DNA from: Scytonema hofmannii PCC 7110
Lineage (GTDB): Bacteria > Cyanobacteriota > Cyanobacteriia > Cyanobacteriales > Nostocaceae
Assembly: GCF_000346485.2 (NCBI RefSeq)
Contig: NZ_KQ976354.1
Coordinates: 2,238,181 to 2,302,180, forward strand
DNA length: 64,000 nt
Direction: 5' to 3'
The notes under the pieces: generated by a model
Told to the model about the DNA's origin: nothing
Database searches by the model: none
What the model saw: only the letters and a program-made list of their open reading frames with translations
Position numbers and translations under genes: made by a program
Part shown: positions 34,337-43,143 of the stretch, piece after piece
Numbering within the stretch: the stretch's first letter is position 1
Layout of the letters: each line of letters starts with the position of its first letter

Positions 34337-36265
34337 ATGCTGGCTATTTTAAAAACAATCAAAGAAGCAATTGTCAATTGGTGGTCGGAGTTTACCCTCC
34401 AGACAAAGCTTTTAGCGGCTGCCACATTAGTCGTGTCTTTAGTAATGAGTGGTTTGACCTTTTGGGCAATAAATACGATTCAGCTAGATGCACGTCTAAA
34501 CGACACGCGCTTTGGTCGGGATCTGGGGCTGTTACTAGCTGCCAACGTTGCCCCACTCATTGCCGATCGCAATCTTACAGAAGTCTCACAATTTTCTCAA
34601 CGCTTTTACAGCAGTACTTCGAGTGTACGTTATATGCTCTACGCCAATGAGGAGGGGAAAATTTATTTTGGCATTCCCTTTTGGGAACCAGAAGTGGAAA
34701 CCTCTCTTGCTATCAAACGGCGAATACAGCTACCCGATGATTATGCGGCTGATGCTGATAAGCCAATGGTACGGCAACACCGATCCCCTGACGGGGAAGT
34801 TACCGATGTGTTTGTTCCTTTGACAGTAGATGGCAAATACTTAGGCGTGTTGGCGATTGGCATTAACCCCAACCCGGCGGCGGTGATCTCCACAAACTTC
34901 ACTCGCGATGTCACTATTGCTGTATTTATCTCAATTTGGGTGATGGTGATTTTAGGAGGAGTAATTAATGCTTTAACCATTACCAAGCCCATCAAAGAAT
35001 TACTTGTAGGAGTAAAACAAATTGCTGCAGGAAATTTTAAGCAGCAAATAGACTTACCGCTAGGAGGCGAACTAGGGGAGTTAATTCTCAATTTTAATGA
35101 GATGGCAGAACGCTTGGAGCGTTACGAAGAACAAAACATTGAAGAACTGACAGCAGAGAAAGCCAAACTCGAAACATTGGTTTCTACAATTGCCGATGGT
35201 GCCGTCCTCATTGATAACAATATGCAAGTCATTTTAGTCAACCCCACAGCCAGGAGGATTTTTAACTGGGAAGGCATTGAGGTTGTAGGAGAAAATGTTT
35301 TGCGTTACTTACCGCCCTTAGTAGAAATGGAAGTGAGGCGTCCTTTGTATGAAATGGCACTTGGAGAATGTGAAAGTGCAGAATTTCGCATTTCACTGAA
35401 CCAACCCACGCAAAGAACAATCCGTATTCTTTTAACAACGGTTGTCAACCAACAACGGGAAAGTATTAAAGGTATTGCGATCACTGTACAAGATATCACT
35501 CGTGAAGTAGAACTGAACGAGGCAAAAAGTCAATTTATCAGCAACGTTTCTCACGAACTGAGAACTCCATTATTTAATATTAAATCCTTTATTGAAACAT
35601 TACACGAATACGGCGAAGACTTAAGCACGGTAGAACGTCAGGAGTTTCTAGAAACTGTCAATCATGAAACAGACCGGTTGACTCGCTTAGTCAATGATGT
35701 TTTGGATTTATCAAAACTTGAATCAGGTCGCAGGTATAATTTGGATGGATTAGATTTGTCACAAGCTATCGAACAAACGCTGCGGACTTACCAATTAAAT
35801 GCCAAAGATAAAGGTATTGAACTGATTCAGGAAGTTGCTCCTAAGTTACCGTTAGTTGTTGGCAATTACGATCTGTTGTTGCAAGTGTTAGCTAATCTGG
35901 TAGGTAACGCCCTCAAGTTCACCCAAGCAGGTGGAAAAGTCGCAATCCGCGCATACCAACTCGAATCAAAAACGAATTCAAGCGATCGCCAGATATCTCA
36001 AGTTAGAGTAGAAATCTCTGATACTGGCATTGGCATTGCTCCAGAAGATCAAGAAGCTATTTTTGACCGCTTCTTTCGAGTAGAAAATCGAGTGCATACC
36101 CTAGAGGGAACTGGTTTGGGTTTATCAATTGTCAGAAATATTATGGAAAAGCATCACAGTAAAGTTCATTTGGTGAGCGAAGTGGGTGTTGGTACCACTT
36201 TTTGGTTTGACTTAACAGTCTATGAAGAAGTGTCTCAATTTGGCAAATTGTCAACCGTAGTTTAA
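34337..36265 (+). CDS. nblS: sensor histidine kinase NblS/Hik33 (DspA)
   Basis: A 642-residue membrane-bound kinase of the NblS/Hik33/DspA line, which senses high light, cold and nutrient stress and signals to RpaB. Domain order: membrane segment about 22-45, extracytoplasmic sensor 46-190, second membrane segment about 193-215, HAMP about 215-270 (TKPIKELLVGVKQIAAGNF), coiled linker, PAS about 282-395, HisKA with the phospho-His in FISNVSHELRTPLFN, and HATPase (N box LANLVGNALKFT, G1 DTGIGI, G2 GTGLGLSI). The text of the sensor domain (YMLYANEEGKIYFGIPFWE) is diagnostic of this family. Start ATG at 34337 fits family members. The gene ends 64 bp before the PCAT gene on the other strand. Confidence 0.87.
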   Translation: MLAILKTIKEAIVNWWSEFTLQTKLLAAATLVVSLVMSGLTFWAINTIQLDARLNDTRFGRDLGLLLAANVAPLIADRNLTEVSQFSQRFYSSTSSVRYMLYANEEGKIYFGIPFWEPEVETSLAIKRRIQLPDDYAADADKPMVRQHRSPDGEVTDVFVPLTVDGKYLGVLAIGINPNPAAVISTNFTRDVTIAVFISIWVMVILGGVINALTITKPIKELLVGVKQIAAGNFKQQIDLPLGGELGELILNFNEMAERLERYEEQNIEELTAEKAKLETLVSTIADGAVLIDNNMQVILVNPTARRIFNWEGIEVVGENVLRYLPPLVEMEVRRPLYEMALGECESAEFRISLNQPTQRTIRILLTTVVNQQRESIKGIAITVQDITREVELNEAKSQFISNVSHELRTPLFNIKSFIETLHEYGEDLSTVERQEFLETVNHETDRLTRLVNDVLDLSKLESGRRYNLDGLDLSQAIEQTLRTYQLNAKDKGIELIQEVAPKLPLVVGNYDLLLQVLANLVGNALKFTQAGGKVAIRAYQLESKTNSSDRQISQVRVEISDTGIGIAPEDQEAIFDRFFRVENRVHTLEGTGLGLSIVRNIMEKHHSKVHLVSEVGVGTTFWFDLTVYEEVSQFGKLSTVV

Positions 36266-36285
36266 ACTTCTTTATAAGGATTAAT

Positions 36286-36456
36286 GAACCGCAGAGGCGC
36301 TGAGGGCGCTGAGGGAAGAAGAGGGATTTTTACATGGGATTTGTGAGGAAAAATAAGGGGTTTTCAGGTTGTGTTTTTAGATCTTCAAAAAGTCCTTGAC
36401 TGCTAACGCGACCTTCGTTGAGTACAATAACCCAATCTGCGTGCTGAATTACGTGG
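36286..36456. repeat. 171-bp direct repeat, left copy
   Basis: This segment covers the 3' end of the C39-ABC gene (its last 42 codons) plus the GCAGAGGCGCTGAGGGCG spacer repeat after it. It recurs at 42132-42303 in the same orientation with scattered differences, bracketing 5.7 kb that holds the export cassette. Confidence 0.85.
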
Positions 36457-38480
36457 AGACGATGACTGATGAGAATTGTTGTTTTTCCGTAGCGATCGCT
36501 TAATAATTGATGCAGTAATTGAGATTCTCCTGATGGATCTAGAGCGCCAGTAGATTCATCCATAATGAGGATAGGTGGGTCACAAACAATGGCTCTAGCT
36601 ATTGATAAACGCTGACGCTGACCACCTGAGAGATTCGCGCCAAACTCACCTAAGACAGTTTGATATTTATCGGGTAATCGGCTAATAAATTCATCAGCAC
36701 CTGTTACCTTACAAGCACGGACTATTTCTTCAAAGGAGACTTGAGGAGCACCTAAACGGAAATTTTCAATGATGGAACGGCTCCAAAAGTGTGGTTCTTG
36801 AGGAATAAGTACAACTTGCTGACGGAGCATATCAAGTCTTATATCTTGCAGGTTATAATCTTCTATCCGGATATTACCAGATTGAAGGAGGTACAGCCCT
36901 GCAATGAGTTTTGCTAGGGTGCTTTTACCGCAACCCGATTGACCAACTAAAGCAACAACTTTACCCCCAGGAATTGTGAGAGAAAAATCTTTGAGTAGGT
37001 CAACTCGTCCTGCATAGTGGAAATTGACATTCGTACAAATGATATCAGCACTAGGGGAAATTTTGACCCAGGGCTTTTTATCATCTCCTTGATTTTCTGG
37101 AGTTGTATCGATGACTTCTGTTAAACGTTGAATTGAAGTTTTCGCTTGTACTAGCGCATTGGCAAAACTAATGACTGTGTTAATAAAACCGAGAAAATTT
37201 CCATTCATGCTGTTGAAAGCAAGCAATTGTCCGATTGTCAGTTCTTTAGCGATCGCCAGAGAACTACCGAACCACAATAGGATAATGCTACCAATTGCAA
37301 AAACTAGCCCAGAAAAGATATTGTTAATTGTAGAAATTTGAGTCGTTTTAAATGTTAAATTTGCTAACCTGCCAAATTGACTCTGAAATTCCTCCCATAA
37401 CTGAAGCTCTGCTGACGTACTCTTAAGTGTTATTGCTCCCTTGAAAGTTTCAACTAAAATTCCTTGATTCTCGGCTTCTAAAGCTAGTATATTTCGTGTT
37501 TTTTGTTGAAGAATTGGTAGAAAAATCAAGGTGGAAGATGTCATTAAACCTGAAAAAAGTAAAGTAATTAAAGTCAGTTTACTACTATAAGAAAGCATAA
37601 AAGTCAAGGAAATTAAAGCAATAAAGAATTGGCTGGGTAGCCCAATGACTGATTGAGAAACCAATTGGTTAATTTCTTGAATATCGCGCAGCCGACTCAT
37701 AATTTCACCACTACGATGAGATTCGTAGTATAAAAGCGGTAAGCGCAGAATTTGCCGACTAAATTCCAAGACTAAACCTAACTGAAGTCGTTGAGCAAAA
37801 TGGGTAATTAAATTAGATTGGACGAGTCTGAGGCTGCTGCTCACAAAATTCATGACTATTGCTGCGATTGTGACAATTTCAAGCAGCCGGGTATCTCCAC
37901 GAACTAGCACATCATCGGTTAGCAATTGTAGTAAAAAAGGAGAAATCAGAGATAGCAAACCTAAAAAAATGTTGAGTAAAAATATTTCTCCTAAAATGGC
38001 GCGGTAGTTCCATATTGGTTGGAGGAATCGTCTAAAATTGCCAATGTTATCATTTGGTTGAGCAAAAAAGCGAACGCTATCTGGTTCTAGTAAAAGCATC
38101 AGCCAATTTCCCCAGCCCTTTAAGAGTTCAGACTCAGAGAGATAACGAACGCCTATAGCCGGATCGGCAATTATATACTTTTTACCACGTCGTCCATACA
38201 AAACGACCCAATGATAACCTTGCCAATGAATAATTGTAGGTAGGGATAACTCATTGAGTTTATTGAGAATTTCTGGTGCAACCCTGACTCCTCTAGCATT
38301 GAATCCTAAGGCTTCAGCTCCCCTTTTGAGTCCCAACAAAGAAGTTCCTAGTTGTCCAGTTCCTACAGCTTCGCGAACGCGGTTAAGACTAAATAAACGA
38401 CCATAGTGTTTGGCAATTGTAGCAAGACAAGCAGCTCCACAATCTTCTTCACTATGCTGGCGAATGAGGTAATAAGACAT
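36330..38480 (-). CDS. peptidase-containing ABC transporter (C39 PCAT)
   Basis: A 716-residue bacteriocin/RiPP-type exporter that cleaves the leader of a substrate peptide and pumps it across the inner membrane. The N-terminal C39 peptidase has catalytic Cys14 in EEDCGAACLA, His90 in YHWVVLYG and Asp106 in ADPAIG. Then come about six membrane helices (160-460). The ABC domain has Walker A GQSGCGKST, signature LSGGQRQR and Walker B PPILIMDEST, followed by the switch His in ILISHRLHV. It is divergently placed to the HlyD-type adaptor at 38742. No precursor peptide with a GG motif is visible nearby. Confidence 0.87.
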   Translation of the reverse strand: MSYYLIRQHSEEDCGAACLATIAKHYGRLFSLNRVREAVGTGQLGTSLLGLKRGAEALGFNARGVRVAPEILNKLNELSLPTIIHWQGYHWVVLYGRRGKKYIIADPAIGVRYLSESELLKGWGNWLMLLLEPDSVRFFAQPNDNIGNFRRFLQPIWNYRAILGEIFLLNIFLGLLSLISPFLLQLLTDDVLVRGDTRLLEIVTIAAIVMNFVSSSLRLVQSNLITHFAQRLQLGLVLEFSRQILRLPLLYYESHRSGEIMSRLRDIQEINQLVSQSVIGLPSQFFIALISLTFMLSYSSKLTLITLLFSGLMTSSTLIFLPILQQKTRNILALEAENQGILVETFKGAITLKSTSAELQLWEEFQSQFGRLANLTFKTTQISTINNIFSGLVFAIGSIILLWFGSSLAIAKELTIGQLLAFNSMNGNFLGFINTVISFANALVQAKTSIQRLTEVIDTTPENQGDDKKPWVKISPSADIICTNVNFHYAGRVDLLKDFSLTIPGGKVVALVGQSGCGKSTLAKLIAGLYLLQSGNIRIEDYNLQDIRLDMLRQQVVLIPQEPHFWSRSIIENFRLGAPQVSFEEIVRACKVTGADEFISRLPDKYQTVLGEFGANLSGGQRQRLSIARAIVCDPPILIMDESTGALDPSGESQLLHQLLSDRYGKTTILISHRLHVIQHADWVIVLNEGRVSSQGLFEDLKTQPENPLFFLTNPM

Positions 38481-38741
38481 AAAGTTTATACCAAATTTAA
38501 ATAAAGAATGTGACAGATACTCCTATCTCGCTCGAAGATTACTGAATTAAATGAACCGCAAAGACGCAAAGAGCGCGAAGAGAAGAAAAGAAGACTCGGT
38601 AATCTTATGGCGGTTCGGGAGTAGTTAGCAAAAATCAAGTCTAGACAAGACTTTCTGAATCCAAAATCTAAAATCCAAAATGGTATTAGAAATTATGGGA
38701 ATACTGCATAGAGATGCTTGTCGTAGATTTTAGAAACGCTA

Positions 38742-40118
38742 GTGTTTATGCTTAGAGATCCAACGCCAGACTTAATCCGTTCCATCAACTGTGATGAGTT
38801 TTTACCACCGATCTCTGCTTGGGCATGGTTAGGTGGTTTAGCGATCGCAGGAGGATGTAGTATTGCTATTGTGCTTGCTGCTATTACAAAATACAACATC
38901 ACCGTGAAAGCGGTGGCTGTCATTCGCCCATTAGGTGAGGTGCGGGTTGTACAAGCTGCTGTAGAAGGAACAATCCAGACTCTTAAAGCCATAGAAAACC
39001 AGGTTGTAAAACAGGGAGATATCATTGCTTATATTGATGATTCCCATCTGCAAACCCAAAAGAGTCAGTTCCAGGACAAAATTCAGCACGAACAGCAACA
39101 GTTAAATGAAATCGATGACCAAATTCGGGCAATAAAAGCTCAAATTACAGCAGAATCGAACTATTTGAAGCGAACAATTGCCTCCACACGAGCCGAACTC
39201 ACTCGCAATCAACGAGAGTACCAAAACCAACAGGTGATTAAACAAACTGAATTGCAGGAAGCTGAAGCCAACTTAAAATTAGCAAAAGATGAGCGCGATC
39301 GCTATAGATATGCTGCTGAATCTGGCGTTGTATCCCGGTTGCAATATACCGCAAAAGAGCAAGGTTTTCGAGTCGCTGAAGCTCGACTAGCACGCGCAAA
39401 AGCTGCTCTTTATCCTAGTAATGCAAACGTAACTGTTGCAGTAGAGCGAATTGCACAAGAACAAGCCAGGGGAGAATCAACTCTCGCGAGTTTAAACCGA
39501 GAGCAAAAAGCACTCCTTCAAAGTCGAGTTGAACTTGCAAGCCAAATAAATAAAGACCAAAAAGACTTACACCAACTTTCTTTGGATCGAAAGAAGAACG
39601 TTCTACGCTCTCCGGTTAATGGCGTCATCCTCAAGCTCAATCTCAGAAATAAAGACCAAGTTGTGCGAGCGGGAGATACGATCGCTCAAATTGCTCCAAG
39701 CAACACCGCTCTAGTTGTGAAAGCATTGGTAACAGCGCAAGATATTGGCAAAGTGGCTGTAGGACAAAAGGCACAATTACGAGTATCGACCTATCCCTAT
39801 CCCGATTATGGAGTCATCCAGGGAAAAGTGATTGCAGTTGCTCCTGATGCAATTTCTGCTCAAATTAATGCTACAACTCTCAATCAATTCCCTGCAAGCA
39901 GTTTGCAAGGAAGTCTTAGCAATGGCGCAAATGGATACTATGAAGTCACGATTCAACCTGCGACTCCTTACTTTATCAAAGTAGGGGATAATATGCCAGA
40001 AGAACAGCATCAATATTCTATTCAACCAGGAATGGAGGGAACTGTAGATATTATTTCAAGAGAAGAAACTGTATTAAAATTTATCCTGCGTAAAATAAGA
40101 CTGTCATCTGATTTTTGA
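38742..40118 (+). CDS. HlyD-family membrane fusion protein
   Basis: A 458-residue periplasmic adaptor that links the inner-membrane transporter to an outer-membrane channel. Residues about 28-50 form a membrane anchor (WLGGLAIAGGCSIAIVLAAI). A lipoyl-type half motif follows (AAVEGTIQTLKAIENQVVKQGD), then a long coiled coil (about 105-290, many Gln/Glu/Arg heptads) and the second half motif (LRSPVNGVILKLN...RAGDTIAQI), then a beta-barrel region. It is divergent from the C39-ABC gene and 6 bp before the GMC gene, so the three genes form one export unit. Confidence 0.87.
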   Translation: MFMLRDPTPDLIRSINCDEFLPPISAWAWLGGLAIAGGCSIAIVLAAITKYNITVKAVAVIRPLGEVRVVQAAVEGTIQTLKAIENQVVKQGDIIAYIDDSHLQTQKSQFQDKIQHEQQQLNEIDDQIRAIKAQITAESNYLKRTIASTRAELTRNQREYQNQQVIKQTELQEAEANLKLAKDERDRYRYAAESGVVSRLQYTAKEQGFRVAEARLARAKAALYPSNANVTVAVERIAQEQARGESTLASLNREQKALLQSRVELASQINKDQKDLHQLSLDRKKNVLRSPVNGVILKLNLRNKDQVVRAGDTIAQIAPSNTALVVKALVTAQDIGKVAVGQKAQLRVSTYPYPDYGVIQGKVIAVAPDAISAQINATTLNQFPASSLQGSLSNGANGYYEVTIQPATPYFIKVGDNMPEEQHQYSIQPGMEGTVDIISREETVLKFILRKIRLSSDF

Positions 40119-40124
40119 GAGGTT

Positions 40125-42023
40125 ATGGAGATGGACTTCGTTCCCTACCATAGTGGGTCAGTGGGTTCTTTGCAGGAATCGGAAACAGCATTTGCAAACC
40201 AAATGATAGGAGCTAGATCGTTTATTGCTGCTCCTGTCAAGAAGTTTTACGTGAAATTTCGTACCCAAAGCTACCGTCCCAACCATCTTGTAACAATTCG
40301 CAACAATGTTGATGGTTGGTGGCAAGACATATATGGAGCATACTACAATAGTGAATGGGTCTTCTTTTTGGAGGAATCCAAGTATCGAAACGGTCTAAAG
40401 ATAAAGTTTGTACTTGATCGCCAGGTGTGGATGGAAGGAGAGGACATTCAACTGCAACCATTTGGCGAACATATTTTTACTGAGAAAAGTGTCTTTTTTG
40501 GGTCAGTTCCACCTCGGTACTTACACGGTTATGATAATCTGCGAACTGACGATAGCAAGCTTCAACAAGATGCAATTCCCAGGAACAATGACGAGACGAT
40601 TGAATATGATGTTGTCATCATTGGATCGGGTATGGGAGGAGGTATTCTAGCTGACGCGATCTCCGATAAAGGTCGGCGCGTGCTTGTCTTAGAAGCAGGA
40701 AGTTTGCTCTATCCCACACACATGACAAACCTTCCCGGAGACTGGTCTCGACTTCCATCACACCACCAAGTGGGACATTTCACAAACGAGCCAGGGTCAG
40801 AGTTCTTGTCCGGCGTACAGATGAATTTTGGAGGTCGCTCTATCTTTTGGTCGGGTCTGATTCCACGCATGCATGATTGGGAAATTCTTGCGTGGCCTGA
40901 AAGTATCGGCCAGTACTTAAAGAGTTCTCAGGGATATGACCGTGCGGAAAAACTTATGCGGAAGCAAAAAACGCTTGGTCGTTTCCAAAATCGTGTAGTC
41001 AGCGAGTTGCAAGGTGCATTTTCCAACTATAAAGTCGAAGACTTACCGCGATCGCGTCACCAGCCAAATCTTGACAATCAAGGGAGTTTGGAAAACGTTC
41101 TCGAAGCGTCTACAGGAACTTTTTCTACCGCATCATTGCTACTGGATTCTCTTTCATTTAACGGTCCGGTAGGACGAGATAATCTGACGATTAACTTAAA
41201 TCACCTGGTGACTCATATAGAAACTGATGGTAGCAAAGCTGTTGCTGTGGTATGCCAGGATTTAATAGGCAATCAGCAACGTCGTTATCGCGCAAAGCGT
41301 ATTGTTCTGGCGGCTGGTTCTCTGGAAACGCCACGAATTGCCATGGGTAGCAAGCTTTCTGACCCCAATCAAAAAATCGGCGTAGGTTTGACAGACCATC
41401 CGGCTTTTTTCTCAAATACTTATGAGCTGGACTTGAACAGCCCATATAACGGATTTGAAAATCATGCCAAGATATTAATGTACCACAAACAGGCAACGAC
41501 GACTGAACATCCTTATAACGTTGAGTTGCTGATCAATCCAAAATATTGGGATGTAGCACACGCAGATGATGATGTTTGGAAGCAAGAAGTTGCAAAAGAC
41601 CAAAAGACAACAACTCGCCTGCAGTTTGTTTTTGCCAGTCCACTTGATGACCGCAACCAGGTTTTTCCACGAGGTGAAGGACAAAAGTTGGGGGTGATGG
41701 TAAACCGCAACCCATCAGGCTCAAATCTGTTTAATGAAGTACGGGAACTACGCAATAGTATCCTCGAATTTCTGCAAGCACCTCACAACCCCAACGATGG
41801 AATGCATTTTGGGAATGAAGGAACGGTGCATCATGCTGGTGGTTCAATGCGGATGAGTCGCGATCGCACGGGAGTGGTTGATGAAAATCTTAGAATGGAG
41901 GCATATGATAATCTGTATGTTTGTGATGTGTCTGTCTTTCCAATTATTCCGGCGGCAAATCCATGCTTGACACTGGCGGCGTTGACTCTTCGTCTTGCTG
42001 ACCACTTGGTTCAGTTGTTGTAA
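40125..42023 (+). CDS. GMC-family FAD oxidoreductase with extra N-terminal domain
   Basis: A 632-residue flavoenzyme of the glucose-methanol-choline family. The FAD-binding motif is VVIIGSGMGGGILADAIS (residues about 163-180), with VLVLEAG after it. NFGGRSIFWSG, RIVLAAGSLETPRI and the C-terminal HHAGGSMRM and FPIIPAANPCLTLAALTLRLAD blocks are typical of GMC enzymes; the His before AGG and the terminal Asn/His region form the active site. Residues 1-150 are an extra beta-rich domain (NVDGWWQDIYGAYYN) of unknown role. Coupling to an exporter suggests oxidation of a substrate alcohol in the exported product. GAGAGG precedes the ATG. Confidence 0.82.
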   Translation: MEMDFVPYHSGSVGSLQESETAFANQMIGARSFIAAPVKKFYVKFRTQSYRPNHLVTIRNNVDGWWQDIYGAYYNSEWVFFLEESKYRNGLKIKFVLDRQVWMEGEDIQLQPFGEHIFTEKSVFFGSVPPRYLHGYDNLRTDDSKLQQDAIPRNNDETIEYDVVIIGSGMGGGILADAISDKGRRVLVLEAGSLLYPTHMTNLPGDWSRLPSHHQVGHFTNEPGSEFLSGVQMNFGGRSIFWSGLIPRMHDWEILAWPESIGQYLKSSQGYDRAEKLMRKQKTLGRFQNRVVSELQGAFSNYKVEDLPRSRHQPNLDNQGSLENVLEASTGTFSTASLLLDSLSFNGPVGRDNLTINLNHLVTHIETDGSKAVAVVCQDLIGNQQRRYRAKRIVLAAGSLETPRIAMGSKLSDPNQKIGVGLTDHPAFFSNTYELDLNSPYNGFENHAKILMYHKQATTTEHPYNVELLINPKYWDVAHADDDVWKQEVAKDQKTTTRLQFVFASPLDDRNQVFPRGEGQKLGVMVNRNPSGSNLFNEVRELRNSILEFLQAPHNPNDGMHFGNEGTVHHAGGSMRMSRDRTGVVDENLRMEAYDNLYVCDVSVFPIIPAANPCLTLAALTLRLADHLVQLL

Positions 42024-42040
42024 ACTGTGTATCGTTATTG

Positions 42041-42125
42041 TTTTGTGGGATGGGCTTCTAGCCTGTCCCATAGAACAGGCGGGCGAGGACGCCCACCCCA
42101 CAAGAAAAAGTTGGATATTTTTTAA
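42041..42125. repeat. palindromic dispersed repeat, copy D (altered left half)
   Basis: GCGGGCGAGGACGCCCACCCCACAAG and the following AGTTGGATATTTTTTAATTTA match the right half of copy A at 9501-9628. The left half has a different palindrome (GGGATGGGCTTCTAGCCTGTCCC). Confidence 0.65.
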
Positions 42126-42176
42126 TTTATTGAACCGCAGAGGCGCTGAGGGCGCAGAGGGAAGAAGAGGAGGATT

Positions 42177-42303
42177 TTACAGAGGATTTGTTAGGAAAAA
42201 TAAAGGGCTTCCGGGTTCTGTTTTTAGATCTTCAAAAAGTCCTTGACCGCTAACGCGACCTTCGTTGAGTACAATAACCCAATCTGCGTGTTGAATTACG
42301 TGG
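42177..42303 (-). pseudogene. relic of a second C39-ABC exporter gene (3' end)
   Basis: The minus strand reads HVIQHADWVIVLNEGRVS, then GQGLFEDLKTEPGSPLF and FLTNPL before TAA. This equals the C-terminus of the exporter at 36330 with several substitutions, so it is a diverged paralogue end, not a recent copy. The upstream part is gone. The repeat continues past the stop (42132-42176), as in the left copy. Confidence 0.8.
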
Positions 42304-42341
42304 CAATGCCCACCCTACGTGTAGTTCAATGGACTGATGCT

Positions 42342-42683
42342 CTAGCTCATACCAAACCCAGTAAATTGGCGTATATAAGGCTCATGAAACGCCAGAATAA
42401 TATCTTGCTTCGGAACTCCCATTTCAACTAACCGATTGGCAATTCCCTCTTCCGTACCATCATGCTGAATCCAGATTTTTCCATCCTTGATATCAAGATG
42501 CAAAATACAGCCAAAATGACGTTTATTTCCACGCCAGCCCACATAAAGTAGTTGGTAGTGATCCTGCTGATCGTCGAAAATCGTCTGCACCTCATACTCT
42601 TCGGCATTTCGCTGCATCGAAGCCCGCTCTCGCCGTTCGGAAAGAAGATGTCGAATGTATTGCCGATATTGCTCTACAGCCAT
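42342..42683 (-). CDS. xisI: XisI-family protein
   Basis: A 113-residue protein of the XisI family, named for its role in excision of the fdxN element in heterocysts. Motifs: YRQYIRHLLSERRE, YQLLYVGWRGNKRHFGCILHLDIKDGKIWIQ and the C-terminal GVPKQDIILAFHEPYIRQFTGFG. It overlaps xisH by 10 bp, so the two are translationally coupled. In many cyanobacteria the pair occurs in many copies without an excision element, so it is more likely a mobile or selfish two-gene module here than a real excision control. No fdxN element is present. Confidence 0.85.
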   Translation of the reverse strand: MAVEQYRQYIRHLLSERRERASMQRNAEEYEVQTIFDDQQDHYQLLYVGWRGNKRHFGCILHLDIKDGKIWIQHDGTEEGIANRLVEMGVPKQDIILAFHEPYIRQFTGFGMS

Positions 42684-43084
42684 TGATCGATAACCTCCCG
42701 TTGCACATCGTAAATCACCAATCGCAATTGATACCGCTCAACAGCCGAAGCAATGAACCGTCGTTGAAAGAAACTCTCATAAGTCGGTACGCGAACTGCC
42801 AGATAAAGCTGGCGATCGCTTTCAATTTTTTCTAGCGCATCCCGATAGTTGAGAAACTGTCCCAAAGCGGTATGAAATTCTGAAACATTGGATGTGCTAA
42901 TAAAACTTTTAATCTCTACTGCGATTTTCCGCCCCTCTCGTTCTGCTGCTAAAAGTTGCTCTGCTGCTAAATCAATTTCAAAATCTACATCATCCACATT
43001 AATTTCATAAGGGTCGTCTGTAATCTTCCAGCCCTCTTTTTCTAAGGCAGTTCTGACAACATCATGAAATCGATCTTTTGCCAT
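42674..43084 (-). CDS. xisH: XisH-family protein
   Basis: A 136-residue protein of the XisH family, which has a restriction-endonuclease-like fold. Visible are MAKDRFHDVVRTALEKEGW, the acidic-basic pattern DVDFEIDLAAEQLLAAE...KIAVEIKSF (a D/E-x-K nuclease-like core) and the aromatic-rich LAVRVPTYESFFQ. The core could hold a metal. It is the first gene of a two-gene module with xisI, on the minus strand, upstream of modBC. Confidence 0.85.
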   Translation of the reverse strand: MAKDRFHDVVRTALEKEGWKITDDPYEINVDDVDFEIDLAAEQLLAAEREGRKIAVEIKSFISTSNVSEFHTALGQFLNYRDALEKIESDRQLYLAVRVPTYESFFQRRFIASAVERYQLRLVIYDVQREVIDQWL

Positions 43085-43143
43085 AGGAGTTAAACAAGAT
43101 TCCTTGTACGTGAATTCTTAACACATACATATATAAAGATAAC

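Noticed and set aside
42674-43084. An fdxN-type excision element controlled by xisH/xisI
   Set aside because: No fdxN, no xisF-like recombinase and no matching direct repeats are seen. The pair alone does not show an excision element.
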